Below are positions 1-10,888 of a DNA stretch of 64,000 bases, one piece after another (the first letter of the stretch is position 1; the number at the start of each line of letters is the position of its first letter). Source of the DNA: Duganella flavida (GTDB taxonomy: Bacteria > Pseudomonadota > Gammaproteobacteria > Burkholderiales > Burkholderiaceae_D); the NCBI RefSeq assembly GCF_009857445.1, contig NZ_WWCN01000002.1, forward strand, positions 456,211 through 520,210. The letters are read 5' to 3'. Both the position numbers and the translations under genes were made by a program. Under the pieces are notes generated by a model. The model did not search any database. It saw nothing but the letters and a program-made list of their open reading frames with translations, and had not been told where the DNA came from.

Positions 1-439
1 TTGCAAAAATCAACAACATTTAATTCGTTTTTACGCATTTTTGCACAAATAAAAGCATTGTTACATATTGAATTGGTGAATGCTTAATGAAAAATTCCGC
101 AGTGCAGCAAAAATCTTCTCGTAAAATACTTGCATTGTTTCAGGGCTTGTCTTTCGTTGTTTTCATGAAACATTGCTCGTCCGCGGTTGACAGTTTTAGT
201 AAGGCAATGGTTTCATGCAATGCGCCTGCAAATCACGATTTTGCCAGGTGTTAATAAGCGAGATTCAGCACCCTGATAATCACCCAGAGGCCATTCGGTC
301 CCGAGGCTATATCAATATCACAGGTTAAAAGAATCCTTCAGGCTGGCCTTTTATATATGCCGGGTTTTTAAATAAAAACCGGCGTGTTACTGGGTTGGGT
401 TCCTCTCCATCCGGAGAGTTCAATAATGGGAGTTTTACA
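1..439 (+). other. Long AT-rich leader region of the first TBDR
   Basis: No gene was found in this stretch. It is much richer in A and T than the flanking coding DNA and precedes a single-gene receptor unit. It contains a TGTTACA motif at 59-65, which recurs upstream of three other receptors in the window. A hairpin at 359-383 pairs GCCGG-TTTTT with AAAAACCGGC, with one bulged G, about 55 bases before the start codon. A GGGAG ribosome binding site lies at 428-432. No convincing sigma-70 promoter could be fixed. Confidence 0.5.
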
Positions 440-3361
440 ATGATTCAAGAGAAGATGATGTCGCGTACCTTGCGCAGCGTGTTCGCCGGCTCGATGCTGG
501 TTGGCATGACCGCAATGATGCATAACGCCATTGCACAGGAAGCCGCACCGCAGAAAATCGAATCGGTGCAAGTGACCGGTACCCGCATTACCACCCCAGG
601 CACCACCTCGACCAGCCCGATTTCCTCCGTGAGCGCCGAGGAAATCAAATCGTCCCAGCCTGTTGCGGTTGAAGAGTTCTTCAAAGGCCTGCCAGCTGCT
701 GTGCCAGCAATCGGCCCAGGCACCAACAATGGTTCCGCCGGCGGCGCAACCATCGACCTGCGTGGTCTTGGCCCTAACCGTACCCTGGTGATGATCAATG
801 GTCGCCGCCTGGTACCGTTCAACCTGAACGGCACCGTCGACACCAACTCGATTCCTATCGCCCTGCTGAGCCGCGTTGACCTGCTGACCGGTGGTGCATC
901 GGTAGCCTACGGCGCCGACGCAGTGGCGGGTGTGGTCAACTTCAACCTGAAGAAAAACTTCACCGGTATCGACGTTACCACCTCGTACGGCGGCACCGCT
1001 GACCAGCACGACGGCAAACGCAAGCGCACCGACCTGACCATGGGCGCCAACCTCGATGACGGCCGCGGCAACGTGGTGCTGAGCATCGGCAAAACCACCT
1101 CGGATCCAGTGACCCAGGGTGCACGCGACTACGGCAAGACCAGCCTGAGCTCGGTGACCGGCAAGCCTACCGGCTCCAACACCACCATTCCTTCCGGCTT
1201 CGCCATCAGCAAGGGCGCCGGCGGTACCGATACCCTGGCAGGCAACTGGCAGATCGACCCATCCAGTGGCAAGCTGGTCAGCCCACTGGTGCAGTACAAC
1301 ACCAACCCGCTGAACTACTACGCCACTGGCCTGGATCGTACCCAAGCGACCTCGCTGGCGCACTACAAGATCAACGACAATGCTGACGTGTATGCTGAAG
1401 TGTTCTACACCACCAGCAAAGTGAGCTCGACCCTGGCAGAATCGGGTACCTTCGGCAACGTCTTCAACGTGCCTATCGGTAACGCCTTCATTCCAGACGC
1501 AGCGCGTCAACAGATTTGCGATCGCCGCGGCATTCCAGCAGCGAGCTGCATCGTCGGCAACACCACCCTGGTGCCGATGACGGTTAACCGCCGCTTTGTG
1601 GAACTGGGCCCACGTTACAACAACTTTGACAACAAAACCCTGCAATACAACTTGGGCGTCAAGGGCGACCTGATCCTGGACTGGACCTACGATGCGTCGT
1701 GGAGCCGCGGCACCGCCGACCAGATCCAGACCCGTCTGAACTGGGGTTCGCTGTCGAAAGTCCAACAAGCGCTGAACGCTGTTAGCACCACCGCTTGTAT
1801 CAACACTGCCAACAACTGCGTACCGTTGAACGTGTTCGGCGCCGCCGGCAGCATCACCCCGGCCCAGCTGGGCTTCATCAACTCGAGCGCAATCCTGCTG
1901 CAAAACGTCAAGCAAGACGTAGCATCGATCAACTTCTCGGGCGACTTCGGTAACAAGTTCGTCAGCCCACTGGCTGGCCTGCCGATCACCATGGCAATCA
2001 GCGGCGAGCAACGTAAAGTAACCGCCGGCACCCAGTCGGACGCTGCCTCGCAGATCCAGAGCGAAGTGCTGGGCACCGGCGCGCCGACCCCGGACCGCGT
2101 TGGTACCTTCTCGCTGAAAGAATACGCAGCTGAAGCGCAAATCCCGCTGATCAAGGACAAGCCATTCGTGCGCTCCCTGAACGCAGAAGCCGGCTACCGT
2201 GAATCCTCGTTCGAAACCGCTGGCGCCAAGCAAAGCTACGGCAGCTGGAAAATCGGCGGCGACTGGGAGCCAGTACGCTCGCTGCGTTTCCGCGGCAACG
2301 TGCAGAAAGCCACCCGCGCACCGAACGTGAACGAACTGTTCCAGCCACAGACCACTGGTCTGTCGAATCTGGCAGTCGATCCTTGCCAAGGCAACCTGGT
2401 CAACCAGGCTGACGGCAACAAGGCCGGCACCCTGTCGAACCTGTGCCGCCTGACCGGCGTGCCAACCAGCGAACTGGGTTCGGTACCAGTGCCATCGTCG
2501 GGCCAGATCAACAACCTGACCGGCGGCAATCCTAAGCTGGGCCCTGAGGAAGCGAAAACCAAAACCATCGGTTTCGTGTGGGAGCCTCTGCCTAAGCTGG
2601 CGATCTCGCTGGACTACTACAAGATCAAGATCGACAAAGCAGTGTCGAGCCTGAGCACCACCGACGTTCTGGACGCTTGCTACAAAAACAATCCGTCCTT
2701 CACGTTTAACGACGCTTGCGCACTGGTTGGCCGTAACCCAGCCAACGGTACTTTCAACGGCGCCGACTCGAAAGGTGTTGCCACCCCACTGTCGAACTCG
2801 GGTAACCAGTCGACCAGCGGTTTCGATCTGAACGTGAACTACAAACTGCAGGCTAAGCAGCTGAACCTGGATCCGAAGTACGGTAACTTCGACCTGGCCT
2901 TCGCCCTGAACCAGGTACAGACCTTCCTGTTCCAAGGCACGCCAAGCTCGGTTAACCGTGATTGCGTTGGCTACTACTCGGTGGCTTGCGCTTCGATCAG
3001 CAACTCGACCGCTCCAGTGTACAAGCGCAAGTTCAACCAGCGCACCACCTGGAACGTGGGTGAGTTCGCAGTGGGCTACAACTGGCGTTATGTCAGCGCA
3101 GTGGATGTCGAACCAGGTTCGGGCACCTTCCTGCCACAGTACTCGCACATCAGCGCTTACAACTATGTGGACCTGTCGGGTGTTTGGAACTTCAACAAAA
3201 ACCTGCGCTTCAACGTCAGCGTCAACAACGCTGCTAACAAGAAGCCGCCTATCGTCGGTGCTAACGTGTCGACCACTTCGATGGACAGTGGTAACACCTT
3301 CCCTAACGCGTATGACGCACTGGGTCGTTATGTCACCTTCGGTGCTAGCCTGAAGTTCTAA
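440..3361 (+). CDS. TonB-dependent outer-membrane receptor (TBDR 1)
   Basis: This is an outer-membrane active transporter of 973 residues with a signal peptide, plug and 22-stranded barrel; the substrate is unknown. ATG 440 is chosen because GGGAG lies 7 bases upstream and a signal peptide starts there (MIQEKMMSRTLRSVFAG, cleavage near AIAQ at 30-33). The mature N-terminus carries a TonB-box-like VQVTGTRI. The plug (about residues 50-175) has the family wording LRGLGPNRTLVMINGRR and GGASVAYGADAVAGVVNF. The barrel includes the signature RAPNVNELF and the protein ends in LKF, an aromatic C-terminus expected for barrel assembly. It has no STN or FecI-signalling extension. The gene uses many CCA, CCT and CGT codons, like the neighbouring tkt and gap, which hints at high expression. 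It stands alone, with a terminator downstream. Confidence 0.93.
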   Translation: MIQEKMMSRTLRSVFAGSMLVGMTAMMHNAIAQEAAPQKIESVQVTGTRITTPGTTSTSPISSVSAEEIKSSQPVAVEEFFKGLPAAVPAIGPGTNNGSAGGATIDLRGLGPNRTLVMINGRRLVPFNLNGTVDTNSIPIALLSRVDLLTGGASVAYGADAVAGVVNFNLKKNFTGIDVTTSYGGTADQHDGKRKRTDLTMGANLDDGRGNVVLSIGKTTSDPVTQGARDYGKTSLSSVTGKPTGSNTTIPSGFAISKGAGGTDTLAGNWQIDPSSGKLVSPLVQYNTNPLNYYATGLDRTQATSLAHYKINDNADVYAEVFYTTSKVSSTLAESGTFGNVFNVPIGNAFIPDAARQQICDRRGIPAASCIVGNTTLVPMTVNRRFVELGPRYNNFDNKTLQYNLGVKGDLILDWTYDASWSRGTADQIQTRLNWGSLSKVQQALNAVSTTACINTANNCVPLNVFGAAGSITPAQLGFINSSAILLQNVKQDVASINFSGDFGNKFVSPLAGLPITMAISGEQRKVTAGTQSDAASQIQSEVLGTGAPTPDRVGTFSLKEYAAEAQIPLIKDKPFVRSLNAEAGYRESSFETAGAKQSYGSWKIGGDWEPVRSLRFRGNVQKATRAPNVNELFQPQTTGLSNLAVDPCQGNLVNQADGNKAGTLSNLCRLTGVPTSELGSVPVPSSGQINNLTGGNPKLGPEEAKTKTIGFVWEPLPKLAISLDYYKIKIDKAVSSLSTTDVLDACYKNNPSFTFNDACALVGRNPANGTFNGADSKGVATPLSNSGNQSTSGFDLNVNYKLQAKQLNLDPKYGNFDLAFALNQVQTFLFQGTPSSVNRDCVGYYSVACASISNSTAPVYKRKFNQRTTWNVGEFAVGYNWRYVSAVDVEPGSGTFLPQYSHISAYNYVDLSGVWNFNKNLRFNVSVNNAANKKPPIVGANVSTTSMDSGNTFPNAYDALGRYVTFGASLKF

Positions 3362-3376
3362 TCTTCAAGCCAGCAT

Positions 3377-3421
3377 AAAAAATCCCGCCACGGCCGCAAG
3401 GCCGGGCGGGATTTTTCTTTT
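3377..3421 (+). terminator. Intrinsic terminator after TBDR 1
   Basis: The arms AATCCCGCC and GGCGGGATT enclose a short inner hairpin, with an A-run before and a T-run after. It lies between the convergent ends of TBDR 1 and rsmE and could serve both strands. Confidence 0.85.
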
Positions 3422-3435
3422 TGGCGCGCTCTATA

Positions 3436-4161
3436 TTAGAGGCCGCCCCAGGCCGCGCTCAAAATCGATACTGCTGCCAGCGCTGCCGTCTCGGTACGCA
3501 GGATGCGCGGGCCCATAGCCAGGGGTAGGGCGCCGTGGCGCAGCGCCAGGTCTTCCTCTTGCTCGCTGAGGCCGCCCTCGGGGCCGACCACCAAGGTTAC
3601 TGCCTGCGCTGCGTGATGGCGCGACCAGTCGGCCAGCGACTGCTCGGCGCGCGGCGTCAGGATGATGCGGCGGTGCATATCTTGCTGGGTGATCCAGTGT
3701 TTATAGTCTTGCGGCGGCGCCAGCTGGGCTACCCGGTTGCGGCCGCATTGCTCGGACGCCGAGACGATGATGCCGCGCCAGTGTTCCAGCTTCTTTTCCG
3801 CGCGCTCAGCCGACAGCTTGACCACGCAGCGCTGTGCCGCCAGCGGCTGGAAGCCGGACACCCCCAGTTCGATGGCTTTTTCGATAATCCAGTCCATCTT
3901 GCTGCCCTCGGGCAGGGCTTGCGCCAGTGTCACGGCAAAGGGCAGCTCGACCTCGCGCGGCGTGTGGGCCTTGATTTCGGCGCTGACGCTGCGGCGGGCA
4001 ATATCGCTCAGGCTGGCGGTATATTCGCCGCCTTCGCCATTGAACAGCGTGATCAGGTCGCCCGGCGCCAGGCGCAGCACTTGGACATGGTGGGCGACCG
4101 CCTCGGGCAAGGCGACGAACTGGCCGATGGCCAAGGGCTGGGGGCAAAAGAAGCGGGGCAT
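3436..4161 (-). CDS. rsmE: 16S rRNA (uracil-1498-N3)-methyltransferase RsmE
   Basis: This SPOUT-family methyltransferase of 241 residues methylates N3 of U1498 in 16S rRNA, using S-adenosylmethionine. The N-terminal PUA-like part begins PRFFCPQPL and contains HHVQVLRLAPGD. The C-terminal knot that binds the methyl donor shows VGPEGGLSEQE and LGPRILRTETA-type wording (here MGPRILRTETAALAAVS). The length is normal for the family. It is transcribed divergently from tkt and convergently to TBDR 1. The start is the only ATG that gives the complete PUA-like N-terminus, although no strong ribosome binding site is visible. Confidence 0.93.
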   Translation of the reverse strand: MPRFFCPQPLAIGQFVALPEAVAHHVQVLRLAPGDLITLFNGEGGEYTASLSDIARRSVSAEIKAHTPREVELPFAVTLAQALPEGSKMDWIIEKAIELGVSGFQPLAAQRCVVKLSAERAEKKLEHWRGIIVSASEQCGRNRVAQLAPPQDYKHWITQQDMHRRIILTPRAEQSLADWSRHHAAQAVTLVVGPEGGLSEQEEDLALRHGALPLAMGPRILRTETAALAAVSILSAAWGGL

Positions 4162-4283
4162 AAACGTGGTATCCGGGTAAGTAGAGCTGCAATTTTAAAT
4201 GGTGGCTGTCATCGTCTGGTAAAATAATGGGCTCTGCAAGCGCCGCTCTTGCTCACAGTTTCCATACTTCCGTGATATCTACG

Positions 4284-6278
4284 ATGACTTCTACGCTCCC
4301 AACCACCCAAATGGCTAACGCGATCCGCGCGCTGGCAATGGACGCCGTCCAGAAGGCCAATTCCGGCCACCCAGGTATGCCGATGGGCATGGCTGAAATC
4401 GCCGTCGCCCTGTGGGCCGGCCATTACAGCCACAACCCAGCCAATCCGGCATGGGTGAACCGCGACCGCTTCCTGCTGTCGAACGGCCATGGCTCGATGC
4501 TGCACTACGCGCTGCTGCACCTGGCAGGCTACGCCGTGTCGATGGATGACATCAAGGCCTTCCGCCAGATGCACTCCAAGACCCCAGGCCACCCGGAAGT
4601 CGGCTACACCCCGGGCGTGGAGACCACCACCGGCCCACTGGGTCAGGGTATCGCCAACGCGGTCGGCATGGCGCTGGCTGAATGGCTGCTGGCAAGCGAA
4701 TTCAACAAGCCGGGCCTGGACGTGGTTGACCACTATACCTACGCTTTCCTGGGCGACGGCTGCCTGATGGAAGGCATCTCGCACGAAGTATGCGCGCTGG
4801 CCGGTACCCTGGGCCTGAAAAAACTGATCGCCCTGTACGATGACAACGGTATCTCGATCGACGGTAAAGTCGAAGGCTGGTTCACCGACGACACCCCGGC
4901 CCGTTTCGAAGCCTACGGCTGGAACGTGATCCGCGCGGTTGACGGCCATGACGTGGCTGTGGTTGCCGCCGCCATTGCTGCTGCCAAACAAGCTGACAAG
5001 CCTACCCTGATCTGCTGCAAAACCGTGATCGGCAAGGGCTCGCCTAACCTGCAAGGTGGCGACAAGGTGCACGGCGCCGCGCTGGGCGACAAGGAAGTTG
5101 CTGCTGTCCGCGAATACATCGGCTGGCCACACGCCCCGTTCGACATCCCGGCTGACGTGTACGCAGCATGGGACGCTAAAGCCAAGGGCGCCAAGCTGGA
5201 AGCCGACTGGAACGCCAAGTTCGCTGAATACACCGCCAAGTTCCCGACCGAAGCTGCTGAACTGACCCGCCGCATGGCTGGTGAACTGCCAGGCGCGTTT
5301 GACGCTGCGCTGGCCGCAGGCATCGCCTCGACCGTCGAGAAGAAAGAAAACATCGCCACCCGTAAAGCCAGCCAGAACGCGATCCAGGCGCTGGCGCCAG
5401 TGCTGCCAGAATTCCTGGGCGGTTCGGCTGACCTGACCGGTTCCAACCTGACCAACTGGAAGGAGTGCGTTGCAGTCCGTTCCGGCCAGCCAGGCAACCA
5501 CATCAACTACGGCGTGCGTGAGTTCGGCATGTCGGCGATCATGAACGGCGTGACCCTGCACGGTGGCTACATCCCGTTCGGCGCTACCTTCCTGACCTTC
5601 GCCGATTACAGCCGCAACGCGCTGCGTATGGCTGCACTGATGAAGCAGCGTTCGCTGTTCGTATTCACCCACGACTCGATCGGCCTGGGCGAAGACGGCC
5701 CGACCCACCAGTCGGTTGAGCACGTATCGTCGCTGCGCCTGATCCCTAACCTCGACAACTGGCGTCCATGCGACACCACCGAATCGATGGTGGCATGGGG
5801 TGCCGCAGTCAAGCGCAAAGATGGTCCTTCGACCCTGATCTTCTCGCGCCAGAACCTGCCGTACCAGGAGCGTACCGATGCGCAAATCGCTGACATCGCC
5901 CGCGGCGGCTACGTGCTGCGCGAAGCAGCCGACGCCAAAGTGACCCTGATCGCTACCGGTTCGGAAATCGAACTGGCGCAAGCTGCTGCTTCGGCACTGG
6001 CTGCTGAAGGCATTGTGGCACGCGTGGTGTCGATGCCGTCGACTGATGTATTTGACCGTCAAGACGCCGCTTACAAGGCCAGCGTGTTGACCAAAGGCGT
6101 GCCACGTGTGGCAATCGAAGCTGGCGTGACCGATTTCTGGTACAAATACGTCGGTCTGGAAGGCGCTGTTGTCGGCATCGATACCTTCGGTGAATCGGCT
6201 CCGGCAGGCGTGCTGTTCAAGCACTTCGGCTTCACGGTAGAAAACGTGGTGGCGAAAGTCAAATTGGTCATTGCTTAA
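4284..6278 (+). CDS. tkt: Transketolase
   Basis: This 664-residue thiamine-diphosphate enzyme of the pentose phosphate pathway (and Calvin-type rearrangements) moves two-carbon ketol units between sugar phosphates. ATG 4284 ([20 protein letters not shown]) is preferred over the upstream ATG at 4227, because family members start here and the 19 extra residues look unrelated. Visible motifs are [14 protein letters not shown], the cofactor and metal motif [13 protein letters not shown], and [14 protein letters not shown] in the pyrimidine domain. It is followed after 47 bases by gap, which has its own ribosome binding site and no terminator before it, so the two are probably co-transcribed. Confidence 0.96.
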   Translation: MTSTLPTTQMANAIRALAMDAVQKANSGHPGMPMGMAEIAVALWAGHYSHNPANPAWVNRDRFLLSNGHGSMLHYALLHLAGYAVSMDDIKAFRQMHSKTPGHPEVGYTPGVETTTGPLGQGIANAVGMALAEWLLASEFNKPGLDVVDHYTYAFLGDGCLMEGISHEVCALAGTLGLKKLIALYDDNGISIDGKVEGWFTDDTPARFEAYGWNVIRAVDGHDVAVVAAAIAAAKQADKPTLICCKTVIGKGSPNLQGGDKVHGAALGDKEVAAVREYIGWPHAPFDIPADVYAAWDAKAKGAKLEADWNAKFAEYTAKFPTEAAELTRRMAGELPGAFDAALAAGIASTVEKKENIATRKASQNAIQALAPVLPEFLGGSADLTGSNLTNWKECVAVRSGQPGNHINYGVREFGMSAIMNGVTLHGGYIPFGATFLTFADYSRNALRMAALMKQRSLFVFTHDSIGLGEDGPTHQSVEHVSSLRLIPNLDNWRPCDTTESMVAWGAAVKRKDGPSTLIFSRQNLPYQERTDAQIADIARGGYVLREAADAKVTLIATGSEIELAQAAASALAAEGIVARVVSMPSTDVFDRQDAAYKASVLTKGVPRVAIEAGVTDFWYKYVGLEGAVVGIDTFGESAPAGVLFKHFGFTVENVVAKVKLVIA

Positions 6279-6325
6279 TCTATAATTGCTTGTTGCATTA
6301 CCTATTATCTAATCAGGAGCAAAGT

Positions 6326-7336
<1,011 letters not shown>

Positions 7337-7354
7337 TCCCAGGCCTTCAGACGT

Positions 7355-7391
7355 AAAAAAACCTCGCGGCGCAAACCGCGAGGTTTTTTTT
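7355..7391 (+). terminator. Bidirectional terminator between gap and TBDR 2
   Basis: The arms ACCTCGCGG and CCGCGAGGT are flanked by runs of A on the left and T on the right, so the structure works in both directions between the convergent genes. Confidence 0.9.
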
Positions 7392-7419
7392 ATGCCTGCC
7401 TGCCCCGCAGGGCAGGCAT
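7390..7419 (-). terminator. Second hairpin beyond the end of TBDR 2
   Basis: TATGCCTGCC and GGCAGGCATA form a perfect 10-base inverted repeat 8 bases beyond the stop codon of TBDR 2. The T-run comes only from the adjoining gap terminator, so the two may act as one composite structure. Confidence 0.5.
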
Positions 7420-7426
7420 ACATACA

Positions 7427-10360
7427 TTACAGCGTCACGCGCAGACCCAGGTAGTAGCGGCGGCCGATCGGATCGTAGGTCGATGCGTCGGTCTCGGTAC
7501 CGGTGGTGTCGCCTGGCAGGCCAGTGATGATCGGTGGCGCTTTGGCGTTGAAGGCGTTGTTGATACCCAGGTATACCTGCACCGATTTCTTCACGTCATA
7601 GGTGAACTGGAAATCGTTGTAGGTACGGGAACCAACGCCCACCGAGCCAGGGGTGATGCTCAGGCTCTTCAGGAACTGGTCATCCAGTGCCACCGGACCG
7701 GTGTAGGTTGCGGTCCAGGTCGCGCCGAAGCTGCCCCATTTGTAGGCGCTGTTCAGCACAGCCTTGCTGCGTGGCGCGTTGATTTGCGCCGAGGTCACTT
7801 CGCCGACGTCGTTGTTACGCTCCGCGTCCGGCGTGGCTTTGTTCCACAGTTCGCGCAGGTAGGTGTACGACAGCTGGGTGCTCAGGCGGCCAGGGCCGAC
7901 TTTGTCAGTCCACGACGCAGTCAAGTCGACGCCTTCGGTGCCGGTACCGCCGCTGTTGGTCACAGCGGTGTTGCTGTACTGGATCGAGCCGGCGCTCAGG
8001 TTACCCGTTTGACCAGGACGGCGGGTAATGAATTTGCAGAAGTTCTGGTTGTTTTGGTTGTAGCACTGGTCCAGAGCATACTGGCGGTCGGTCGATACGA
8101 TGGCGTCCGAGATCTTGATGTTGAAGTAGTCCGCCGTGAAGGTGAACTTGCTCAGCAGTGGGATCGAACGTGGGGTCACCACGACACCGATGGTGGTCGA
8201 ACGGCCTTTTTCGGCCTTCAGGCTCGGGTTGCCGCTGTTGTAGCCGCTGATGCCTTGCTGGTCGGCTTGGCTCAGCGTGAACACACCGCCGTGGGCTGCC
8301 ATGTTGGCGGCGACGCCCGGTGCGGCTTTACAGTTGGTAGCCAGTGCGGAGGTTGCCGACGACGACACGCCTTCGCACGGGTCAACCAGGCCAGACGGGA
8401 AGTCCTGGCTAGGTGCGGTGTACAGCTCGTTGATGTTAGGCGCGCGGGTCGACTGGGCGCGGGTACCACGCACTTTGACGTCCGAGGTGATCGCCCATTC
8501 GCCGCCGGCATTCCAGCTGTTAGTGCTGCCAACGGTCGAGTAGTCGCCGTGACGGAAGGTGCCCAGGAAGGTCAGTTCCTTGGCGAACGGCTTGTCCTTC
8601 AGCAGCGGTACGCGGGTTTCAACGAAGACTTCACGCACGTTGAAGTTACCGAAGGTTGGCGGAATCGCGTTACCGGCGTTCAGGCCGGCCTGGGTCAGCG
8701 GATCTGGGATCGAGGACGAATCCTCGCCACGCCATTCGAAGCCGGCAGCTACGCCGACTTTACCAGCTGGCAGTTCCCACAGCTCGCCGTTGATCGAGCC
8801 GCCGGCCAGTTTCTGGGTCACTGCGGTTTGCAGCGAGCCTGGTGCGGTCACGTACTTGAGCGCAGCTGGCGAAATGGTGTTGGCGCCGAAGATGTTGATC
8901 GGTACGCAACCTTCAGCGACGGCGTTGGCGTCGTGGCAGACCGCGCCGCCGTTGCCGTCAGGGATGGCGTCCAGCGCGTAGCGCAGGTTAGGAATGTTGA
9001 CCTGGCCGGTCGAGCTCTGCGCTTCCTTGGTTTTGCCGTACGAGACGTAAGTCTCGTAGTTCCATTCTTTGGTGAATGGCAGCGTGCCCTTCAGGCCGGT
9101 GGCGATACGGAAGGTGCTGCGGTCGGCATCGGCGTGGCGGGCGCCGAATTCGGACAGACGGCGGGTGAAGAAGTAGTCAGGAATACCGTCGCCGTCGTTG
9201 TCGCTGATACGGTCCCACAAGTATTGTGGCACCAGCGGGTTTTTCACCAGCTTGCCGTTGATGATGGCGCCAGCTGGCACTTGGCCGCCTGTACCCTTGT
9301 ATATGGAGTCCGAACCCAGCGGGAATGGCTCGATATTGGTCGAGACTTTGCTCTGGGCGTAAGTACCTTCGAAGAAGGCGCTATGGTTTTCGTTCAGCGT
9401 GCGGTTACCGTTCAGCGAGAACAAGTAGCGTTCGGTCGGCACGGCGATGGTGCGCAGGTCCGAACGGTTGAAGCCGGTAGCGCCGACGCCGGCTTTACCG
9501 TTGGTGCTCCAAGGGATCACGTTGCCGTTCTTGTCGTAGGTGAAATCTTCCGCGTCAGCGTAGAAGTGGCCTTGTGGCGCGTAGCCGGAGTAGTTCGGCT
9601 TGCGTGGCACGAATGCCAGTTCCGGATGGCCTTGGCTGATCGACGAGGTCTGGTCGATGGCCGAAGCATCGCGGTCGCGCGAGAACACCGGACCTTGCTT
9701 GGAGTAGCCGAAGTGACCCATCAGGTTGCTAGCGCCGTCGGCGCTGGTGGTCCCGAAGGTCAGGGCGATTTTTTTCTTGGAGTCGTCGTTCTTTTCGCTC
9801 TTGCCGGTTTGTGCATCGAGCAGGACGCCTTCAAAGTTTTTCTTCAGGATGATGTTGACCACACCGGCCACAGCGTCCGAACCGTAGGTCGCGGAAGCGC
9901 CACCGGTCAGCAGCTCAACGCGCTCGATGAAGTCGGTTGGGATGGTGTTCAGGTCGACTGCGCTGCTGCCCGGCACGCCGGACACGAAGCGGCGGCCGTT
10001 GACCAGCACCAGGGTGCGGGCGTCGCCCAGGTTACGCAGGTTGACGGTCGATACACCGCCACCCGAAGTCAGGAAGTTCGAGTTGGTACGGCTCAGGCTA
10101 GGGGTACCCATGGTTGGGTTTTTTTGCAGCAAGTCTTGCAGGTTGATGGCGCCGGAAGCGGCGATGTCAGCCGAGCTCAGGATCTGCAGCGGCGATGGCG
10201 ACTCAGCGCCTGGTGCCGAAATGCGCGAACCGGTAATTTGGACTTTTTGGACTGCGTCTGGCAGGGCAGCATCTTGGGCAAATGCTACTTGGGTGCTTAT
10301 CGCCATGCCGGCTACGCAGATCATGCGCACGGAACGGGACAAAACTGTTTCCTTCATCAT
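7427..10360 (-). CDS. TonB-dependent outer-membrane receptor (TBDR 2)
   Basis: This 977-residue TBDR starts MMKETVLSRSVRMICVAG with signal cleavage near AFAQ (residues 25-29). AAGGAG lies about 8 bases upstream of the start. A TonB-box-like VQKVQITGSRI precedes a plug with LRNLGDARTLVLVNGRRF and GGASATYGSDAVAGVVNIILKKNF. The barrel contains RAPNINELY and a region with TGTEGVDLTASW. Unusually for the family it ends LRVTL, with leucine instead of an aromatic residue. It resembles the Ala/Gly-rich receptors annotated for complex organic substrates, but nothing in the sequence fixes the ligand. It is convergent with gap and has a 500-base non-coding region upstream. Confidence 0.93.
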   Translation of the reverse strand: MMKETVLSRSVRMICVAGMAISTQVAFAQDAALPDAVQKVQITGSRISAPGAESPSPLQILSSADIAASGAINLQDLLQKNPTMGTPSLSRTNSNFLTSGGGVSTVNLRNLGDARTLVLVNGRRFVSGVPGSSAVDLNTIPTDFIERVELLTGGASATYGSDAVAGVVNIILKKNFEGVLLDAQTGKSEKNDDSKKKIALTFGTTSADGASNLMGHFGYSKQGPVFSRDRDASAIDQTSSISQGHPELAFVPRKPNYSGYAPQGHFYADAEDFTYDKNGNVIPWSTNGKAGVGATGFNRSDLRTIAVPTERYLFSLNGNRTLNENHSAFFEGTYAQSKVSTNIEPFPLGSDSIYKGTGGQVPAGAIINGKLVKNPLVPQYLWDRISDNDGDGIPDYFFTRRLSEFGARHADADRSTFRIATGLKGTLPFTKEWNYETYVSYGKTKEAQSSTGQVNIPNLRYALDAIPDGNGGAVCHDANAVAEGCVPINIFGANTISPAALKYVTAPGSLQTAVTQKLAGGSINGELWELPAGKVGVAAGFEWRGEDSSSIPDPLTQAGLNAGNAIPPTFGNFNVREVFVETRVPLLKDKPFAKELTFLGTFRHGDYSTVGSTNSWNAGGEWAITSDVKVRGTRAQSTRAPNINELYTAPSQDFPSGLVDPCEGVSSSATSALATNCKAAPGVAANMAAHGGVFTLSQADQQGISGYNSGNPSLKAEKGRSTTIGVVVTPRSIPLLSKFTFTADYFNIKISDAIVSTDRQYALDQCYNQNNQNFCKFITRRPGQTGNLSAGSIQYSNTAVTNSGGTGTEGVDLTASWTDKVGPGRLSTQLSYTYLRELWNKATPDAERNNDVGEVTSAQINAPRSKAVLNSAYKWGSFGATWTATYTGPVALDDQFLKSLSITPGSVGVGSRTYNDFQFTYDVKKSVQVYLGINNAFNAKAPPIITGLPGDTTGTETDASTYDPIGRRYYLGLRVTL

Positions 10361-10859
10361 TGCGGAACTCCTTAGGTGTATTGAAACAACTCTCCGTTTA
10401 TTTTTGTTAAATTTCTTGGTTTAACTGACCAACTTTACCGACTTCGTAGACATCTTGTAAACGTAAAGTGGCGTAAAAAACCTAACATTCGCAAAAAAGC
10501 AACAGCACCACAAATGTAACAAAATGTGTCTGCTTGATGAGTGGCAATAAAACCAGTTTCATGTCAAGACATGGATGAATGCGGCAGGCAGTATATTTAA
10601 AATGGTCTAGATAGAATAAATATTACTTTTGGCAGAAGTTAATATTTTTTAATCTCTTCTATATTCGGCGGGAGGCGGATAAATAGCGGTGGCTGGCAAT
10701 CCGCTAGTACGCGGATTACGTAGGGGAGGCGCGTGGAAAATACTCGTAATAGGGGCGAGTGATTAGGAAGGAGTGCCAGTTTTTAGTTGTTTTATGCTAA
10801 AAATTGGCATATTTTGAAGATGCTTGCACCACGGTGAAGCACGGTGGATAAAGGGGGAA
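10361..10859 (-). other. Non-coding, hairpin-rich intergenic region
   Basis: No credible gene was found here. The part nearest TBDR 2 is its AT-rich leader and holds a TGTAACA motif at 10515-10521. Further out are three consecutive inverted repeats: AATCCGC/GCGGATT at 10698-10717, ACTCG/CGAGT at 10742-10760, and a 13-base stem with one G-T pair at 10774-10809. Together with the hairpin at 10860-10881 these suggest a structured transcript or stacked terminators, but I could not assign a known RNA family. Confidence 0.4.
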
Positions 10860-10881
10860 GCCCGGTCCGGACGGACCGGGC
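10860..10881 (-). terminator. Probable terminator of the Cache protein gene
   Basis: GCCCGGTCCG and CGGACCGGGC form a perfect 10-base stem 7 bases beyond the stop codon on the minus strand. The following bases are only moderately T-rich, so termination efficiency is uncertain. Confidence 0.6.
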
Positions 10882-10888
10882 AGGAGGA

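Noticed and set aside
368..3148. Very long open frame antisense to TBDR 1, with similar ones opposite TBDR 2 to 8, tkt, infB and typA
   Set aside because: They mirror the codon pattern of the sense gene in GC-rich DNA, show no family motifs, lack ribosome binding sites, and carry Arg/His/Val/Gln-rich low-information sequences.
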